Positions 32,603 to 45,123 are shown, numbered from the stretch's first letter. The stretch: 62,261 nt of DNA from Burkholderiaceae bacterium (GCA_947455485.1 CANGNV010000011.1:1-62261), one strand, 5' to 3'. The notes: generated from the letters alone by a model not told the origin. Program-made: numbers and translations.

Positions 32603-33277
32603 TTAGGTTGATGTGCTTGCATCTGCGGCTCGCACTGCCTCAATAAACTGCTTCATCAAGACGTGATCTTTTACACCCTTGCTGATTTCAACGCCGCTTG
32701 AGACGTCAACCGCGCAAGGATGCAGACGAGCAATAGCCTCGCCCACGTTGTGAACGTTCAATCCACCACTCAAAACGACCCGAGGCGCGTTTGCGCTTAT
32801 CCATGCTTGTGGAATTCCTGACCAATCAAAAGGAACGCCCCCTCCACCGTAACCCTCAACGAGAGCATCGAGCAAAAAGGCGTTTGCTTGCCTATATTGT
32901 AGGGAAAAATCATCAAATGCGAAGCCTGCCCCAACGCGCGCGGCCTTCATCCATGGCTGCCCCGCTGCCAGGAGCTCACATTCCTCAGGGGACTCATCCC
33001 CATGGAACTGCCACAAGGTAATGGAGGTGGCCGCCCTAATAGCCTCAAATTCCGCATCTGTGGCGTTTACAACCAAGCCAACGGCATCAACCCCTGCTGG
33101 GAGCCTAGAAATCAATGCGGCGGCAATATTAGGGGTTACAGCCCTTGGGCTCGGTGGATAGAAGACGAAGCCAACAGCGTCAACCCCAGCAGCAACAGCA
33201 GCATCCACATCTGCAGGCGTCTTCAGGCCACAGATTTTGACCCTAGTACGTCCAGGAGAGTTAGTAAGTAAGCCCAT
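32603..33277 (-). CDS. trpF: phosphoribosylanthranilate isomerase TrpF
   Basis: A 224-residue TIM-barrel isomerase of tryptophan synthesis. The catalytic cysteine is in VKICGLKTPADVDAA and the general acid aspartate is in LLDALVEGYGG; VVLSGGLNVHNV and AVDVSSGVEISKGVKD form the phosphate site. It is a stand-alone enzyme, not fused to TrpC, and follows truA by 38 bases. Confidence 0.96.
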   Translation of the reverse strand: MGLLTNSPGRTRVKICGLKTPADVDAAVAAGVDAVGFVFYPPSPRAVTPNIAAALISRLPAGVDAVGLVVNATDAEFEAIRAATSITLWQFHGDESPEECELLAAGQPWMKAARVGAGFAFDDFSLQYRQANAFLLDALVEGYGGGGVPFDWSGIPQAWISANAPRVVLSGGLNVHNVGEAIARLHPCAVDVSSGVEISKGVKDHVLMKQFIEAVRAADASTST

Positions 33278-33315
33278 ATGGGAAATGATAAGGCCTTGAG
33301 CAAATAAAGACCTGC

Positions 33316-34143
33316 TTAGGCGAATACCGCCTTAGGTAACCAAGAATTTGCAAGCCAAGGCTTTGGTATCTGAAACTCATCTGGATAGGCAATTTGAGCC
33401 AAATAGAGCCCAGCCGGCGAAAACGTAGGCGCAGCAATGCTGCGATCTTTAGCGGCCAAGACTTCTGCCATCCATCCTGATTTTTGCTTGCCAACGCCGA
33501 TTTGAATAAAGCTTCCCACTAGATTGCGTACCATGTGATGCAAAAACGCATTCCCTTTAATCTTGAAATACAACCAAGGCTCATTCGAGAAAATCTCGAT
33601 GGAATACATCGTTTTTACTGGAGTCTTACTTTGACACTCTGAGGATCGGAATGAGGTGAAATCATGCTCGCCAATCAAACATTCGGCAGCCTCTCTCATA
33701 GCATCAACATCAAACCAACGATCTGCTGGAAGCATGACATAACCAGCGCGATCTGCGGCCATTGGTGAGCGGCATGGTCCGGCATGCAATGCGTAGATAT
33801 AAGTACGCTCATGAGCAGAATACCGAGCACTAAATTCTTCAGGAACAACTATAGCCCAGTTAACCACTATTGATTCTGGCAAGAAAGTATTAACACCCCT
33901 GACCCACGACCAGTTTTCTCGATCAACATCAACATCGAAGTGAACGACTTGACCTAAGGCGTGAACGCCGGTATCAGTCCTGCCAGCCGTGATTACTCGA
34001 ATAGGATTAGATTTCACTGCATCAATGCCTACAAATGCAGAAATCGCCTTTTCTAATTCATCTTGAATCGTGCTCTGGTTTACTTGAGACTGCCAGCCTG
34101 AATAGGGGCTGCCATCATATTGAAGGCCTAGAGCGATGCGCAT
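33316..34143 (-). CDS. truA: tRNA pseudouridine(38-40) synthase TruA
   Basis: A 275-residue pseudouridine synthase for anticodon-stem positions 38-40. The start [14 protein letters not shown] and the catalytic aspartate in [16 protein letters not shown] are clear, followed by [10 protein letters not shown] and [11 protein letters not shown]. It is encoded eight bases after the FimV-like gene. Confidence 0.97.
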   Translation of the reverse strand: MRIALGLQYDGSPYSGWQSQVNQSTIQDELEKAISAFVGIDAVKSNPIRVITAGRTDTGVHALGQVVHFDVDVDRENWSWVRGVNTFLPESIVVNWAIVVPEEFSARYSAHERTYIYALHAGPCRSPMAADRAGYVMLPADRWFDVDAMREAAECLIGEHDFTSFRSSECQSKTPVKTMYSIEIFSNEPWLYFKIKGNAFLHHMVRNLVGSFIQIGVGKQKSGWMAEVLAAKDRSIAAPTFSPAGLYLAQIAYPDEFQIPKPWLANSWLPKAVFA

Positions 34144-34151
34144 AGTGCCGC

Positions 34152-35537
34152 TTAAGAATTTCTGTGCGATAGCTCAGCCAATAAACCCTGAGCCTCGATC
34201 GTAATTGCAGGATCAATTGAACTGCCAATATGGACAATTTCTTGAAGTGATTTTTTGGCAGCTGTAAAATCTTCTATGGTGATGTAGGCACGAGCAAGAT
34301 TTAGTTTTACGCGAAGAGCATCAGCAAGTGGATTGACCTCTGCAGTTGGAGGCTGGGTAGATTTTTTAACGGGCGTTAAATCCAGATCAATTCCAGCCAA
34401 CAGCGCTTTTGCACGATCTGGCATTGCACCATGAGCCAGATGATGCTCCTTGCTAGTTGAGGCAACTTTAGGTATTTCGCCTGAAAAATTGCGCACTTCA
34501 GAACGACGGGCATTTTTTGCCAACAACCACAGTAAAAGACCTGTAAGGCCCATTAATACTAAAGCAAAGATTGCCGGCGCAAATCCACCAAAACCAAAAG
34601 AACCATCATTTTTAGTGGATGCGGATGACTTGCCCTTGGCTTGGTCAAGAAGTCGTTGCAAATCAGCAATATTCTTTTCAAGTTCAGCGACACGCACCCG
34701 AGTCTGCTCCAGCGCTTTTTCTTGAGCGACTAAATCTTCTGTGTAGCGGCGCTCTTCAGAGCTGCCTTCAGCACTTGATCCAATTTTGAGTCGATCTTTT
34801 GCAGGCGCATCGGCACCATTTTTTAAATTAGCGCCACCTTGAGCCCCACCCTTTGCATCACGCTCAGATAGCCACTGCGCATTAGACTCGGCTACAAATT
34901 GCTGAGCCTCTGCTGGGCTAATCGAGCGCAATAAAGCTTGATTAGGTTGATTGAGTTCAGCGCCAGCCTCTAAGCGATTAATGCTACCGCTAGCAAATGC
35001 ATCGGGGTTGGCTTTAAACAAAGCCATCATGGTTTGATCTAGCGTGGCACCCTGCAATTGAGGGGCTAACTGGGCTGCGATCTCAGAAAGTGTCTGACCA
35101 GGCCTGACTAGAATTTTTTGAGTATCACCTAGCAGCAATGTATAGGTTTTAGTAAGGCTGCCTGCAGACCAATTCAGTGTAACCAAGACATCCAAGAATG
35201 GATCTTCTGTCATTGGCACCGACTCAACCGTCTCCAACAAGACCATCAACTGCTCTTGTTGATTACGATAAATCATCGCCTGAGGATTCAGGCCGAGTAT
35301 CTTTTGAGATATTCCTAAACGCTCGTAGACTGCTTTATTCGCAATCCCAACATTCAAACTGGATAGCGCAGATTGCTCATCCACGCCAACTCGAATCGGA
35401 AACTCTACTTTGAGCGGCTCACCAGGCCTAGAAAGTAGTTTTGGAGAACCAAGAGAAATGGCCCCTGCCGCACAAGACCAACTTAGCCAAACTAAGCAAA
35501 GCGCTTTTGCAAACTGAATTTGGCTAAATCTAAACAT
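34152..35537 (-). CDS. fimV: FimV-like LysM/TPR membrane protein
   Basis: A 461-residue envelope protein, much shorter than Pseudomonas FimV. The signal peptide ends near AGA-I (residue 26). The N-terminal FimV domain is followed by a LysM-type segment ([21 protein letters not shown]), a coiled coil (about 262-302, [21 protein letters not shown]), one transmembrane helix ([22 protein letters not shown]) and a C-terminal TPR-like helical domain. FimV proteins organise polar type IV pilus or envelope complexes. It overlaps asd by one base. Confidence 0.85.
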   Translation of the reverse strand: MFRFSQIQFAKALCLVWLSWSCAAGAISLGSPKLLSRPGEPLKVEFPIRVGVDEQSALSSLNVGIANKAVYERLGISQKILGLNPQAMIYRNQQEQLMVLLETVESVPMTEDPFLDVLVTLNWSAGSLTKTYTLLLGDTQKILVRPGQTLSEIAAQLAPQLQGATLDQTMMALFKANPDAFASGSINRLEAGAELNQPNQALLRSISPAEAQQFVAESNAQWLSERDAKGGAQGGANLKNGADAPAKDRLKIGSSAEGSSEERRYTEDLVAQEKALEQTRVRVAELEKNIADLQRLLDQAKGKSSASTKNDGSFGFGGFAPAIFALVLMGLTGLLLWLLAKNARRSEVRNFSGEIPKVASTSKEHHLAHGAMPDRAKALLAGIDLDLTPVKKSTQPPTAEVNPLADALRVKLNLARAYITIEDFTAAKKSLQEIVHIGSSIDPAITIEAQGLLAELSHRNS

Positions 35538-36694
35538 TAGTGCTCTAGCAAGATGCGGAGCATGCGGCGCAATGGCTCAGCAGCACCCCACAAGAGTTGA
35601 TCGCCAACAGTAAAGGCACCAAGGTATTCAGGTCCCATAGCCATTTTGTGCAAGCGGCCAATAGGTACTGTCAGGGTACCGCTAATTGCAGCTGGAGACA
35701 ATTCGCGCTCAGTGGTCTCGCGATCATTTGGAATAACCTTAACCCACTGGTTATCGTTAGCCAAAATAGCTTCGATTTCTTTTAATGGGATATCTTTTTT
35801 GAGTTTGACTGTGAGGCCTTGTGAGTGGCAGCGCATTGCGCCAACACGAACGCATAAGCCATCAATTGGAATGCTTCCAGGAGTTCTAAATGCAGGACGG
35901 CCCAAGATCTTATTAAACTCAGCGCCGCCTTTCCACTCTTCTTTGGTTTGACCATTTTCAACAGGAACATCGATCCAAGGAATCAAGCTGCCTGCTAGAG
36001 GGGTATTGCGAAAGTTTTTCTTCGGAAAATCAGGTGAGCGCAGAGTCTCAGTAATTTTGCGGTCGATATCTAAAATCCAAGAGGATGGGTCAGCTAACTC
36101 TGTAGCAACGCTGTCACGCAATGCACCCATTTGTAATAGCAGTTCGCGCATATTCTGCGCTCCAGCACCAGAAGCCGCCTGATATGTCATGGCGCTAATC
36201 CACTCAACCATGTCGGCTTTAACTAAACCACCCATAGCCATCATCATTAAGCTAACGGTACAGTTGCTACCAATCCAGTTCTTTCCACCAGCAGCTAAGG
36301 CTTTATCAATCACCGGACGATTTACTGGATCCAAAACTAAAACAGCATCTTCCTTCATACGCAAAGCACTAGCCGCATCAATCCAATGACCTTCCCAACC
36401 AGCGGCGCGAAGTTTGGGGAAAATCTCATTGGTATAGTCGCCACCTTGGCAAGTCAAAATAATGTCGCAACGCGAGAGTGCCTTGATGTCATTCGCATCC
36501 AGCAAAGTATTTTCGCTCTTAGTCACTTTCTGACCATTCAAGAGTGGCACTTCACCACCAGCTTGGCTGGTACTAAAAAATACTGGCTCAATAAGATCAA
36601 AATCCTTCTCAGCTAGCATTCTCTCCATGAGAACGCTGCCAACCATACCGCGCCAGCCAACTAAGCCTACTAATGGTGTTTTTGTATTTGCCAT
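35537..36694 (-). CDS. asd: aspartate-semialdehyde dehydrogenase Asd
   Basis: A 385-residue NADPH-dependent enzyme of the Lys/Met/Thr/diaminopimelate pathway. The NADP site is [12 protein letters not shown] and the active cysteine is in [17 protein letters not shown] start at the ATG at 36694 (MANTKTP), which begins just before the beta strand; a 20-residue extension would overlap leuB. It lies between leuB and fimV as in related genomes. Confidence 0.96.
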   Translation of the reverse strand: MANTKTPLVGLVGWRGMVGSVLMERMLAEKDFDLIEPVFFSTSQAGGEVPLLNGQKVTKSENTLLDANDIKALSRCDIILTCQGGDYTNEIFPKLRAAGWEGHWIDAASALRMKEDAVLVLDPVNRPVIDKALAAGGKNWIGSNCTVSLMMMAMGGLVKADMVEWISAMTYQAASGAGAQNMRELLLQMGALRDSVATELADPSSWILDIDRKITETLRSPDFPKKNFRNTPLAGSLIPWIDVPVENGQTKEEWKGGAEFNKILGRPAFRTPGSIPIDGLCVRVGAMRCHSQGLTVKLKKDIPLKEIEAILANDNQWVKVIPNDRETTERELSPAAISGTLTVPIGRLHKMAMGPEYLGAFTVGDQLLWGAAEPLRRMLRILLEH

Positions 36695-36734
36695 GATGAA
36701 TGATCTATTGAGTGTATTTATGTAAGGTGCTGCA

Positions 36735-37808
36735 TTATTTTGAAAGGGCAGCAACTACAGCATCGCCCATTTCAACGGTAGAAACTTTTTTCGTGCCTTC
36801 GGTATAGATATCAGCTGTACGCAAGCCTTGCGACAAAACCTTTTGAACTGCTGCCTCGATACGATCCGCCTCAGATGGCATACCCAATGAGTAACGCAAC
36901 ATCATGGCAGCCGAAAGAATAGTTGCCAATGGATTGGCGATACCTTTGCCAGCAATATCTGGTGCAGAGCCATGGCTTGGCTCGTATAAGCCTTTATTGT
37001 TTTTATCCAACGAGGCTGATGGCAACATGCCAATAGAGCCAGTCAACATTGAAGCTTCATCAGAGAGAATGTCGCCAAATAAATTGCCAGTCACGACAAC
37101 ATCAAACGCCTTTGGTGCTTTGACCAATTGCATCGCTGCGTTATCAACATACATATGCGATAACTCAACATCGGGATACTCTTTACCTACGCGAATCATG
37201 ACATCACGCCACAGTTGCGATGTCTCAAGAACGTTTGCCTTGTCAACGCTACATACTTTCTTGCCACGCTTGCGCGCAGCTTCAAAAGCAACGCGACCAA
37301 TGCGTTCTACTTCTGGCTCGCTGTAATGCATCATGTCGTAGCCTTCACGCGCACCCTTAAACAAAGGAAGCTCAGAAGTACGAATACCGCGTGGCTGACC
37401 AAAATAGATGTCGCCATTAAGTTCGCGAATAATCAAAATATCTAAGCCGCTAACGATTTCAGGCTTCAGGCTAGAAGCAGCAGTTAATTCGTCATAGCAA
37501 ATAGCTGGTCTGAAATTGGCAAACAATTCCAAATGTTTACGCAAACCTAAGATAGCCTGCTCAGGGCGGAGTTCACGAGCCAAGGCATCATATTTCCAGT
37601 CGCCTACAGCGCCGAACAAAATAGCATCTGCTTTTTTAGCAAGCTCTAAGGTTGTGGGTGGCAATGGATGGCCTGCCACATCGTAGGCGGCACCGCCAAC
37701 TGGGGCAAACTCAAGATCAAATTTAGGGCCGAGTGCGTTTAATACCTTAACGGCTTCAGCAACGATTTCCGGGCCGATACCATCGCCCGGTAGGACTGCA
37801 ATTTTCAT
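36735..37808 (-). CDS. leuB: 3-isopropylmalate dehydrogenase LeuB
   Basis: A 357-residue NAD-dependent decarboxylating dehydrogenase of leucine synthesis. Landmarks: [11 protein letters not shown], the substrate loop [34 protein letters not shown] with the metal-binding aspartates, and [18 protein letters not shown]. It follows leuD by 24 bases. Confidence 0.97.
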   Translation of the reverse strand: MKIAVLPGDGIGPEIVAEAVKVLNALGPKFDLEFAPVGGAAYDVAGHPLPPTTLELAKKADAILFGAVGDWKYDALARELRPEQAILGLRKHLELFANFRPAICYDELTAASSLKPEIVSGLDILIIRELNGDIYFGQPRGIRTSELPLFKGAREGYDMMHYSEPEVERIGRVAFEAARKRGKKVCSVDKANVLETSQLWRDVMIRVGKEYPDVELSHMYVDNAAMQLVKAPKAFDVVVTGNLFGDILSDEASMLTGSIGMLPSASLDKNNKGLYEPSHGSAPDIAGKGIANPLATILSAAMMLRYSLGMPSEADRIEAAVQKVLSQGLRTADIYTEGTKKVSTVEMGDAVVAALSK

Positions 37809-37832
37809 GAAAGGCCTTTAACTCTATAAAAA

Positions 37833-38480
37833 CTACGGCAGTTGAGTTGCAAGCCAAGGCATCTTGAGGATGCGCTCAGCTTCGTAAGCCTTGATTTTAT
37901 CTGCATGTTGCAGGGTTAAGCCAATATCGTCTAAGCCGTTCAGCAGGCAATGCTTTCTAAATGGAGCTACTTCAAAGCTATAAGCGGTTCCATCAGGGCT
38001 AATCACTTGCTGCGCCTCAAGGTCAATAGTGAGCTGATAGCCACTAAAAGCCAGGGTTTCATTGAATAAATGGTCTACCTGTATCTCTGAAAGAACAATT
38101 GGTAGAAGGCCATTTTTAAAGCAATTGTTGTAGAAGATATCGGCAAAGCTTGGAGCAATGACCGCTCTAAAGCCATATTGATCTAGGGCCCATGGGGCGT
38201 GCTCACGGGAGCTACCGCAGCCAAAGTTCTTGCGGGCCAGCAAAATACCAGCATCTTTATAGCGCGGCTGATTTAAAACAAAATCAGGGTTAATTGGGCG
38301 GTTACTGCAATCCTGACCAGGCTCGCCATGGTCTAAATAGCGCCACTCATCAAACAAATTTTGACCAAAACCTGTTTTCTTAATTGACTTTAAGAATTGC
38401 TTGGGAATGATCGCATCGGTATCCACATTCTCACGATTGAGGGGGGCAACCAAGCCTTTGTATACCGTAAATTTTTCCAT
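37833..38480 (-). CDS. leuD: isopropylmalate isomerase small subunit LeuD
   Basis: A 215-residue small subunit pairing with LeuC. The swivel-domain signatures are [14 protein letters not shown] and [15 protein letters not shown]. Length is normal for the bacterial LeuD. It is separated from leuC by a small lipoprotein gene. Confidence 0.97.
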   Translation of the reverse strand: MEKFTVYKGLVAPLNRENVDTDAIIPKQFLKSIKKTGFGQNLFDEWRYLDHGEPGQDCSNRPINPDFVLNQPRYKDAGILLARKNFGCGSSREHAPWALDQYGFRAVIAPSFADIFYNNCFKNGLLPIVLSEIQVDHLFNETLAFSGYQLTIDLEAQQVISPDGTAYSFEVAPFRKHCLLNGLDDIGLTLQHADKIKAYEAERILKMPWLATQLP

Positions 38481-38507
38481 AATGATCTTCTACTGAATTT
38501 CTAGCGC

Positions 38508-38711
38508 TTACTTAACGGGAGTTACAACAACATCTTTCCCTTTGGTTTGGGATTGGTTGCTATTACTGTTTCCGCTACCCATTGAATTACCCATGGTCTG
38601 AAGATCTTTTCCAACACCTTCCATAGTATTGGCGCAGGCTGAGAGGATGATGCCGATAGCAGCAACGATGGTTAATTTTTTAATCATTGAGAAAGAAGAC
38701 CATTTAAACAC
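38508..38711 (-). CDS. small entericidin-like lipoprotein
   Basis: A 67-residue lipoprotein with lipobox LSAC (cysteine at 26) after a hydrophobic stretch and a Ser/Asn/Gln-rich tail. CANTMEGVGKDLQTMGN resembles the entericidin EcnA/EcnB pattern. The GTG at 38711 has an AAGGA site at good distance; the internal ATG at 38687 (MIKKLTIVAA) gives a more ordinary signal peptide but no ribosome site. It is wedged between leuC and leuD, only nine bases after leuC. Confidence 0.8.
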   Translation of the reverse strand: MFKWSSFSMIKKLTIVAAIGIILSACANTMEGVGKDLQTMGNSMGSGNSNSNQSQTKGKDVVVTPVK

Positions 38712-38720
38712 GGCATTTCC

Positions 38721-40130
38721 TTAAGAAATTTTACGAACATCGACAAAGTGACCTTCAATCGCAGCAGCTGCTGCCATTGCTGGGCTTACTAAATGCGTTC
38801 TTCCGCCATTGCCTTGACGACCTTCAAAATTTCGGTTTGAAGTCGATGCACAGCGCTCGCCAGGCTCGAGGCGATCAGCATTCATAGCCAAACACATGGA
38901 GCAACCAGGTTCACGCCATTCAAAACCAGCAGCCTTAAACACGCGATCCAAACCTTCACGTTCAGCCTGAGCTTTTACTAAGCCAGACCCAGGAACCACC
39001 ATGGCCAATTTGACATTAGCGGCAACTTTCTTACCAAGGCGATCAACAACCTTAGCGGCAGCACGAATATCTTCAATGCGACTGTTGGTGCAAGATCCGA
39101 TAAATACTTTATCAATTGAAATATTGCTCAGTGGCGTATTTGGAACCAGCCCCATGTACTCAAGAGCACGCTCCATTGCAGAGCGCTTATTTGCATCACG
39201 CTCTTTTTCAGGATCGGGTACGCGATCACTAATAGACAAAACCATTTCTGGTGAGGTGCCCCAAGTTACTTGAGGGGCAATCTCTTCAGCACGCAACTCG
39301 ACTACAGCATCAAACTTCGCATCCACATCTGAATGCAAGGTGCGCCAGTATTGCAAAGCGTGGCGCAAAGCCTCACCTTTGGGTGCGTAAGGTCTGCCTT
39401 GGATATATTCGATAGTAGTTTCATCAACCGCCACTAGTCCAGCACGAGCACCTGCCTCAATAGCCATATTGCAGAGGGTCATGCGACCTTCCATGGACAA
39501 ATTGCGAATAGCTTCCCCTGCAAACTCAATTGTGTAACCTGTGCCACCCGCAGTACCAATCTTGCCAATGACAGCAAGCACGATATCTTTTGCAGTTGAA
39601 CCTGGCTGAAGGCGACCATCTACCTTCACCAACATATTCTTGCTCTTTTTCATGAGCAAGGTTTGGGTGGCTAATACGTGCTCCACTTCTGACGTACCAA
39701 TACCAAATGCTAATGCGCCAAAAGCGCCATGAGTACTTGTATGGGAATCACCACAAACCACAGTCATGCCAGGCAAGGTAGCACCCTGCTCTGGTCCAAT
39801 GACGTGAACAATGCCCTGGCGGAGATCATTCATTTTGTATTGAGTAATGCCAAAGGCATCACAATTTTGATCCAGGGTATCTACTTGTAATTTAGAGATT
39901 GGATCTGTAATTCCTTCGGAACGATCTGTCGTTGGAACATTGTGATCTGAAACCGCCAGGTTGGCAGAAATTCGCCACACTGGACGGCCAGCTAAATTCA
40001 ATCCCTCAAAAGCCTGAGGACTTGTCACCTCGTGCAATAACTGACGATCAATATAAATCGTGGCTGTGCCGTCTTGTTCAGAATAGACGACATGGTCATC
40101 CCACAATTTGTCGTAAAGCGTGCGTGACAT
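38721..40130 (-). CDS. leuC: isopropylmalate isomerase large subunit LeuC
   Basis: A 469-residue aconitase-family [4Fe-4S] enzyme. Cluster cysteines are in [13 protein letters not shown] and [10 protein letters not shown]; the early [15 protein letters not shown] motif is intact. With LeuD it converts 2- to 3-isopropylmalate. It follows gltA by 18 bases. Confidence 0.97.
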   Translation of the reverse strand: MSRTLYDKLWDDHVVYSEQDGTATIYIDRQLLHEVTSPQAFEGLNLAGRPVWRISANLAVSDHNVPTTDRSEGITDPISKLQVDTLDQNCDAFGITQYKMNDLRQGIVHVIGPEQGATLPGMTVVCGDSHTSTHGAFGALAFGIGTSEVEHVLATQTLLMKKSKNMLVKVDGRLQPGSTAKDIVLAVIGKIGTAGGTGYTIEFAGEAIRNLSMEGRMTLCNMAIEAGARAGLVAVDETTIEYIQGRPYAPKGEALRHALQYWRTLHSDVDAKFDAVVELRAEEIAPQVTWGTSPEMVLSISDRVPDPEKERDANKRSAMERALEYMGLVPNTPLSNISIDKVFIGSCTNSRIEDIRAAAKVVDRLGKKVAANVKLAMVVPGSGLVKAQAEREGLDRVFKAAGFEWREPGCSMCLAMNADRLEPGERCASTSNRNFEGRQGNGGRTHLVSPAMAAAAAIEGHFVDVRKIS

Positions 40131-40148
40131 CTAAATCCTCTGAAGCTT

Positions 40149-41462
40149 TTATTTGCGAACGGTAATGTTAGGAACCTTGCGTACAGTTTCTCCAACATAC
40201 AACTGACGTGGGCGACCAATTTTGTACTCAGGGTCAGTAATCATTTCTTCCCACTGAGCGATCCAACCCACGGTTCTTGCCAAAGCAAAAATACAGGTAA
40301 ACATTTCAGTTGGAACGCCTAATGCGCGCTGAACAATTCCAGAGTAAAAGTCGACGTTTGGATAAAGCTTACGGCTCACGAAATAGTCGTCTTCCAATGC
40401 AATCTTCTCAAGTGTCATTGCCAGCTTGAACAAAGGATCGTTCTCGAGACCCATTTCTTTTAATACTTCATGGCAAGTTTCACGCATCAGTTTGGCGCGT
40501 GGGTCAAAGTTTTTGTAAACACGATGACCAAAGCCCATCAAACGAACGCTCGAGTTCTTGTCTTTAACTTGGGCAATAAATTCATCAATCTTATCGACAC
40601 CGCCATTTGCCTGAATCTCATTCAACATTTGCAAGCAGGCTTCATTTGCACCGCCGTGTGCTGGGCCCCATAAACAGGCAATACCAGCAGAGATTGCAGC
40701 AAATGGATTTGTTCCAGAAGAACCGCATAAGCGTACTGTTGAAGTAGAAGCATTTTGCTCATGGTCAGCATGCAAAGTGAAGATGCGATCTAGAGCGCGA
40801 ACTAGTACTGGATTGACTTTGTACTCTTCACATGGTGTTGCAAACATCATGCGCATGAAGTTTGCTGTGTATGACAAAGAATTGTCAGGATAGATAAATG
40901 GCTGGCCAACAGAATACTTATAAGCCATCGCAACTAATGTTGGCATCTTCGCAATCAAACGAATCTGTGCCACTTCCCGCGCCTTAGGCTGACTGTAATC
41001 AATCTCATCATGATAGAAGGCGGCCATCGCACCCACCAAACCAGTCAAGACCGACATTGGATGTGCATCACGACGGAAGCCGCGCAAGAAGAATTGCATT
41101 TGCTCATGAACCATTGTGTGGTGCATAACCATTTCTTCGAAATCTTTTTTCTGCTTAGCGTTTGGTAAATCGCCATTCAACAACAGGTAGCAAACTTCTA
41201 AGAAGTCGCAGTTGTGTGCGAGATCTTCGATTGGGTATCCACGGTAGAGCAACTCACCTTTATCGCCATCGATGTAAGTAATTTTGCTATTGCATGAAGC
41301 GGTAGACAGGAAGCCTGAATCGTAGGTGAACTTACCGGTTTGACCGTAAAGCTTACGAATATCAATTACGTCAGGACCAATGGTGCCTTTGTAAATTGGC
41401 AAGTCAATATCTGGCGTGCCGTCCGAAAACGATAATTTTGCCTTGATGTCCGATTCAATCAT
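40149..41462 (-). CDS. gltA: citrate synthase GltA
   Basis: A 437-residue type I (hexameric, NADH-sensitive family) citrate synthase. Catalytic histidines are in [15 protein letters not shown] and [11 protein letters not shown], and the aspartate is in [14 protein letters not shown]. It is downstream of sdhE, completing an sdhCDABE-gltA block. Confidence 0.97.
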   Translation of the reverse strand: MIESDIKAKLSFSDGTPDIDLPIYKGTIGPDVIDIRKLYGQTGKFTYDSGFLSTASCNSKITYIDGDKGELLYRGYPIEDLAHNCDFLEVCYLLLNGDLPNAKQKKDFEEMVMHHTMVHEQMQFFLRGFRRDAHPMSVLTGLVGAMAAFYHDEIDYSQPKAREVAQIRLIAKMPTLVAMAYKYSVGQPFIYPDNSLSYTANFMRMMFATPCEEYKVNPVLVRALDRIFTLHADHEQNASTSTVRLCGSSGTNPFAAISAGIACLWGPAHGGANEACLQMLNEIQANGGVDKIDEFIAQVKDKNSSVRLMGFGHRVYKNFDPRAKLMRETCHEVLKEMGLENDPLFKLAMTLEKIALEDDYFVSRKLYPNVDFYSGIVQRALGVPTEMFTCIFALARTVGWIAQWEEMITDPEYKIGRPRQLYVGETVRKVPNITVRK

Positions 41463-41543
41463 TTCTAATCCTTAGTCATTCAAATTGATGATTAATACGC
41501 TATTTGATCATGTGTCCGTACTTCGATTGCAGCTAAAGCCAAA

Positions 41544-41813
41544 TTACTTCTGTCTCAGCCTTTGTAATACAGCCTTGAAGGAGGCCTCTTGTGATTCTTT
41601 TTCCAATGTTGCTACTGAATCCTTGCGACCGATTAATAAGTCCATCAAGTCGTTATCTTCTAAGGCTAGCAACTGGGTTAATACTTTTCCATCTTCGGCA
41701 TTTAATTGAGCGCCATAACGTTCAAAAAAACGCTGCAGAATTAAATCGTTTTCAAGCAAGCCTCTACGGGCATCACTCTTTAAGCGATATAACTCTGCAT
41801 TTGTGAGGGTCAT
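41544..41813 (-). CDS. sdhE: succinate dehydrogenase assembly factor SdhE
   Basis: An 89-residue helical protein that promotes covalent flavinylation of SdhA. The family motif [17 protein letters not shown] (RGxxE) is present. It overlaps the sdhB stop by four bases, so it is made with the complex it serves. Confidence 0.93.
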   Translation of the reverse strand: MTLTNAELYRLKSDARRGLLENDLILQRFFERYGAQLNAEDGKVLTQLLALEDNDLMDLLIGRKDSVATLEKESQEASFKAVLQRLRQK

Positions 41814-42514
41814 ACCGCCCTGCGTACCATCAATTCCTTGATCTTTCCAATTGCCTTGGTCGGATTCAAATGCTTAGGACATACATCCACGCAGTTCATG
41901 ATGGTGTGGCAACGGAATAAACGGTATGGATCTTCCAAGTTGTCCAAACGCTGTGCAGTGTCTTCATCACGACTGTCAGCAATAAAGCGATAGGCCTGCA
42001 ACAAACCAGCTGGACCAACGAACTTATCCGGGTTCCACCAGAAAGATGGGCATGAGGTTGAGCATGATGCGCACAAAATGCACTCATACAAACCGTTCAA
42101 TTCTTCACGCTCTTCAGGGCTTTGGAGACGCTCTTTTTCTGGAGCTGGATTGTCATTCACCAAGTAAGGCTTGATGGACAAATACTGCTTGAAGAACAAA
42201 GTCATATCCACAATTAAATCGCGCACAACTGGCAAGCCAGGTAATGGGCGCAATGTGATGACTTTAGGCAAGGTCAACATATTGGTCAAGCAAGCTAAAC
42301 CGTTCTTACCGTTAATGTTCATAGCATCAGAGCCACAAACACCTTCACGGCATGAACGACGATATGAAATGGATTCATCTTGTTTCTTGAGGGAAATCAA
42401 AGCATCCAACAACATACGCTCACCGGTCAATTCCAGCTCATAACGCTCCATGCGTGGGGCTGCATCGACATCTGGATCGTAGCGGTAAATTTCAAATATA
42501 CGAATATCACTCAT
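41810..42514 (-). CDS. sdhB: succinate dehydrogenase iron-sulfur subunit SdhB
   Basis: A 234-residue subunit with all three cluster sites: [2Fe-2S] in [22 protein letters not shown], and [4Fe-4S] and [3Fe-4S] in [13 protein letters not shown] and [17 protein letters not shown]. It passes electrons from the flavin in SdhA to ubiquinone at the membrane subunits. Confidence 0.97.
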   Translation of the reverse strand: MSDIRIFEIYRYDPDVDAAPRMERYELELTGERMLLDALISLKKQDESISYRRSCREGVCGSDAMNINGKNGLACLTNMLTLPKVITLRPLPGLPVVRDLIVDMTLFFKQYLSIKPYLVNDNPAPEKERLQSPEEREELNGLYECILCASCSTSCPSFWWNPDKFVGPAGLLQAYRFIADSRDEDTAQRLDNLEDPYRLFRCHTIMNCVDVCPKHLNPTKAIGKIKELMVRRAV

Positions 42515-42531
42515 TTTTAATTTCTCTTCGC

Positions 42532-44310
42532 TTAGAAAGTACGTTCTTTTGGAGGGAAAGACTCAACAGTCAACGGCTTCAGAACAACTGGCTTGTAGTC
42601 CAAGCGGTTACCTTCGCTATACCAAAGCGTGTGCTTCATCCACTTGTCATCATCACGCTCTTGATGATCATCATGTGAGTGCGCACCACGACTTTCAGTA
42701 CGCGCTGCAGCTGAGATCATTGTTGCGTTTGCTGCTTCAATTAAGTTGGCCACTTCTAAAGCTTCGATACGTGCTGTATTGAAAATCTCAGACTTATCCT
42801 TAAGCCATAGGTGTTTAGCGCGCTCAGTAAGCTTGGCCATTTGACGAACACCTTCGTCCATCAATTCTTGGTTACGGAATACGCCAGCATATTTCTGCAT
42901 GGTTTTACGAATGTCATTGGCAACGTCTTGGGCATACTCACCAGATGTTGAGTTATCAAGTGCAGCGATACGAGCCAAAGTTTGTTCGCCAGCATTCGCA
43001 GGCAATGGCTTGAATTCACGGTTCTTGAGGTCCATCGCAACAATGTGATTACCTGCTGCACGACCGAATACCAACAAGTCGAGCAATGAGTTCGTACCCA
43101 AACGATTTGCACCGTGCACGGATACGCAAGAGCACTCACCAATTGCATACAAGCCATTAACAATTTCATTGTGCTTGCCGTTGGCAGGTACAACTACTTG
43201 ACCGTTGATGTTGGTAGGAATACCGCCCATCTGGTAGTGAATAGTTGGCACAACAGGGATTGGCTCTTTAGTAACGTCAACGTTAGCAAAGTTGATACCA
43301 ATCTCGTAGACAGAAGGCAAACGCTTCATGATTGTCTCGGCACCAATATGCGTCAAGTCGAGAACCACATAATCACCGTTAGGGCCGCAACCGCGCCCTT
43401 CTTTGATTTCCTGATCCATGCAACGAGAAACGAAATCGCGTGGTGCTAAGTCCTTATAGGTGGGCGCATAACGCTCCATAAAGCGCTCACCATCTTTGTT
43501 ACGCAAGATACCGCCTTCACCGCGACAACCTTCTGTCAGCAATACGCCCGCACCGGCTACGCCAGTTGGGTGGAATTGCCAGAACTCCATATCTTCTAAT
43601 GGAATGCCTGCGCGAGCTGCGAGACCCATACCGTCGCCGGTATTAATAAATGCGTTTGTTGATGCATCCCAAATGCGGCCTGCACCACCAGTAGCCATCA
43701 TGACTACTTTAGTTTCCAAGATGTAAACCTGGCCCGTTTCCATTTCGAGTGCAGTGACACCAACAACATCACCTGCGTCATCACGAATGAGATCAAGTGC
43801 TAACCACTCTACAAAGAAGTTTGTTTTTGCACGTACGTTACGCTGATACAAGGTATGCAGCATTGCGTGACCAGTTCGGTCAGCTGCTGCGCAAGCACGT
43901 TGAACTGCTTTTTCGCCATAGTTGGCTGTGTGCCCACCAAATGGGCGCTGATAAATCGTGCCATCTGGGTTGCGGTCAAACGGCATACCAAAGTGCTCGA
44001 GCTCGTAAACAACTTTAGGAGCTTCGCGACACATAAATTCGATCACGTCTTGGTCACCTAACCAGTCAGAACCTTTGATCGTGTCGTAAAAGTGATAGTG
44101 CCAGTTATCCTCACTCATGTTGCCCAGTGATGCACCGATACCGCCCTGTGCAGCAACAGTGTGCGAGCGAGTTGGGAAAACTTTAGTTAACACTGCAACG
44201 TTCAAGCCAGCTTCTGCTAATTGCAAAGAAGCACGCATACCTGAACCACCTGCACCAATAATTACCGCGTCGAAACGGCGGCGTGGCAATGCTTTTTTAA
44301 TCGCAGTCAT
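42532..44310 (-). CDS. sdhA: succinate dehydrogenase flavoprotein subunit SdhA
   Basis: A 592-residue flavoprotein oxidising succinate to fumarate. FAD is held by [17 protein letters not shown] and is covalently bound through the histidine in [17 protein letters not shown]; the active site includes [22 protein letters not shown]. Lies four bases after sdhD. Confidence 0.98.
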   Translation of the reverse strand: MTAIKKALPRRRFDAVIIGAGGSGMRASLQLAEAGLNVAVLTKVFPTRSHTVAAQGGIGASLGNMSEDNWHYHFYDTIKGSDWLGDQDVIEFMCREAPKVVYELEHFGMPFDRNPDGTIYQRPFGGHTANYGEKAVQRACAAADRTGHAMLHTLYQRNVRAKTNFFVEWLALDLIRDDAGDVVGVTALEMETGQVYILETKVVMMATGGAGRIWDASTNAFINTGDGMGLAARAGIPLEDMEFWQFHPTGVAGAGVLLTEGCRGEGGILRNKDGERFMERYAPTYKDLAPRDFVSRCMDQEIKEGRGCGPNGDYVVLDLTHIGAETIMKRLPSVYEIGINFANVDVTKEPIPVVPTIHYQMGGIPTNINGQVVVPANGKHNEIVNGLYAIGECSCVSVHGANRLGTNSLLDLLVFGRAAGNHIVAMDLKNREFKPLPANAGEQTLARIAALDNSTSGEYAQDVANDIRKTMQKYAGVFRNQELMDEGVRQMAKLTERAKHLWLKDKSEIFNTARIEALEVANLIEAANATMISAAARTESRGAHSHDDHQERDDDKWMKHTLWYSEGNRLDYKPVVLKPLTVESFPPKERTF

Positions 44311-44313
44311 GAA

Positions 44314-44679
44314 TTACACTTTCCACAAAATTTGTACGGCATAGGCCGCACAGGCTACGAGATACAAAACAGTTAACACTTGGAGTGTTAAACGAATGCT
44401 GACTGGCTTGATGTAATCCATCCAGATATCACGGATACCAATCCAAGCGTGATAGAACAAGCTAATGAAGAATAAAAGCGTCAAGAGCTTCATGAACTGA
44501 TTGCTAAACAATGAAGCCCAGCCTTCATAAGTCGCGCTACCAGTGATGCAGTAATCAATAACTAAAACGATTGTGAAAACAACCATCACGATGGCAGTTA
44601 CACGTTGAATAATCCACTCTTTAAGGCCGTAATGCGCTCCAACAACTAAGCGCTTAGGTCCAATTTGATAAATAGGCAT
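44314..44679 (-). CDS. sdhD: succinate dehydrogenase membrane anchor SdhD
   Basis: A 121-residue anchor with three transmembrane helices. The stretch FHAWIGIRDIWMDYIKP contains the conserved histidine and Asp-Tyr pair near the quinone and heme b site. It is co-transcribed with sdhC. Confidence 0.94.
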   Translation of the reverse strand: MPIYQIGPKRLVVGAHYGLKEWIIQRVTAIVMVVFTIVLVIDYCITGSATYEGWASLFSNQFMKLLTLLFFISLFYHAWIGIRDIWMDYIKPVSIRLTLQVLTVLYLVACAAYAVQILWKV

Positions 44680-44703
44680 TAGATTTCCTTAATAAAGAAG
44701 TGC

Positions 44704-45123
44704 TTAGTACAAGCCAAACAGTTTGAGACCAACAACCGCAGTCAAAGCAAGACCTAAGAAAAATACAAAGATCGCTGAGCGGTTGGCATCAACTTTTTCA
44801 ACACCAATCTCTAAATCCAGCAAGAGATAACGAATGCCGGCGCAGAAATGGTGCAAAAAAGACCAAATCAATCCAAGGAGAACGATCTTTACAAGAACGT
44901 GGCCAGTAATGGCTTGGAATTTTTGGTAGCTCATCTCGGATGCCAAACTTTGATCCAAGAGATACAGCAAGAATGGCAACATCAAAAACAATGCCGCTCC
45001 ACTTATACGATGAAGAATGGATACTTTTCCAGCCCAAGGAAGGCGGTACTTAATCAACTGGGCAAGACCAATATTTCGATAAACCGGTCTATCTTTTTTT
45101 ACGTTTTGCTGTGCATCAACCAT
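44704..45123 (-). CDS. sdhC: succinate dehydrogenase cytochrome b556 subunit SdhC
   Basis: A 139-residue anchor subunit with three helices; SILHRISGAALFLMLPFLLYLL and FLHHFCAGIRYLLLDLE carry the conserved Ser/Arg quinone residues and the heme-binding histidine. I start at the ATG at 45123 (MVDAQQN); a slightly longer form would need a TTG. The first gene of the sdh operon, with a 143-base gap to the gntR gene upstream. Confidence 0.94.
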   Translation of the reverse strand: MVDAQQNVKKDRPVYRNIGLAQLIKYRLPWAGKVSILHRISGAALFLMLPFLLYLLDQSLASEMSYQKFQAITGHVLVKIVLLGLIWSFLHHFCAGIRYLLLDLEIGVEKVDANRSAIFVFFLGLALTAVVGLKLFGLY

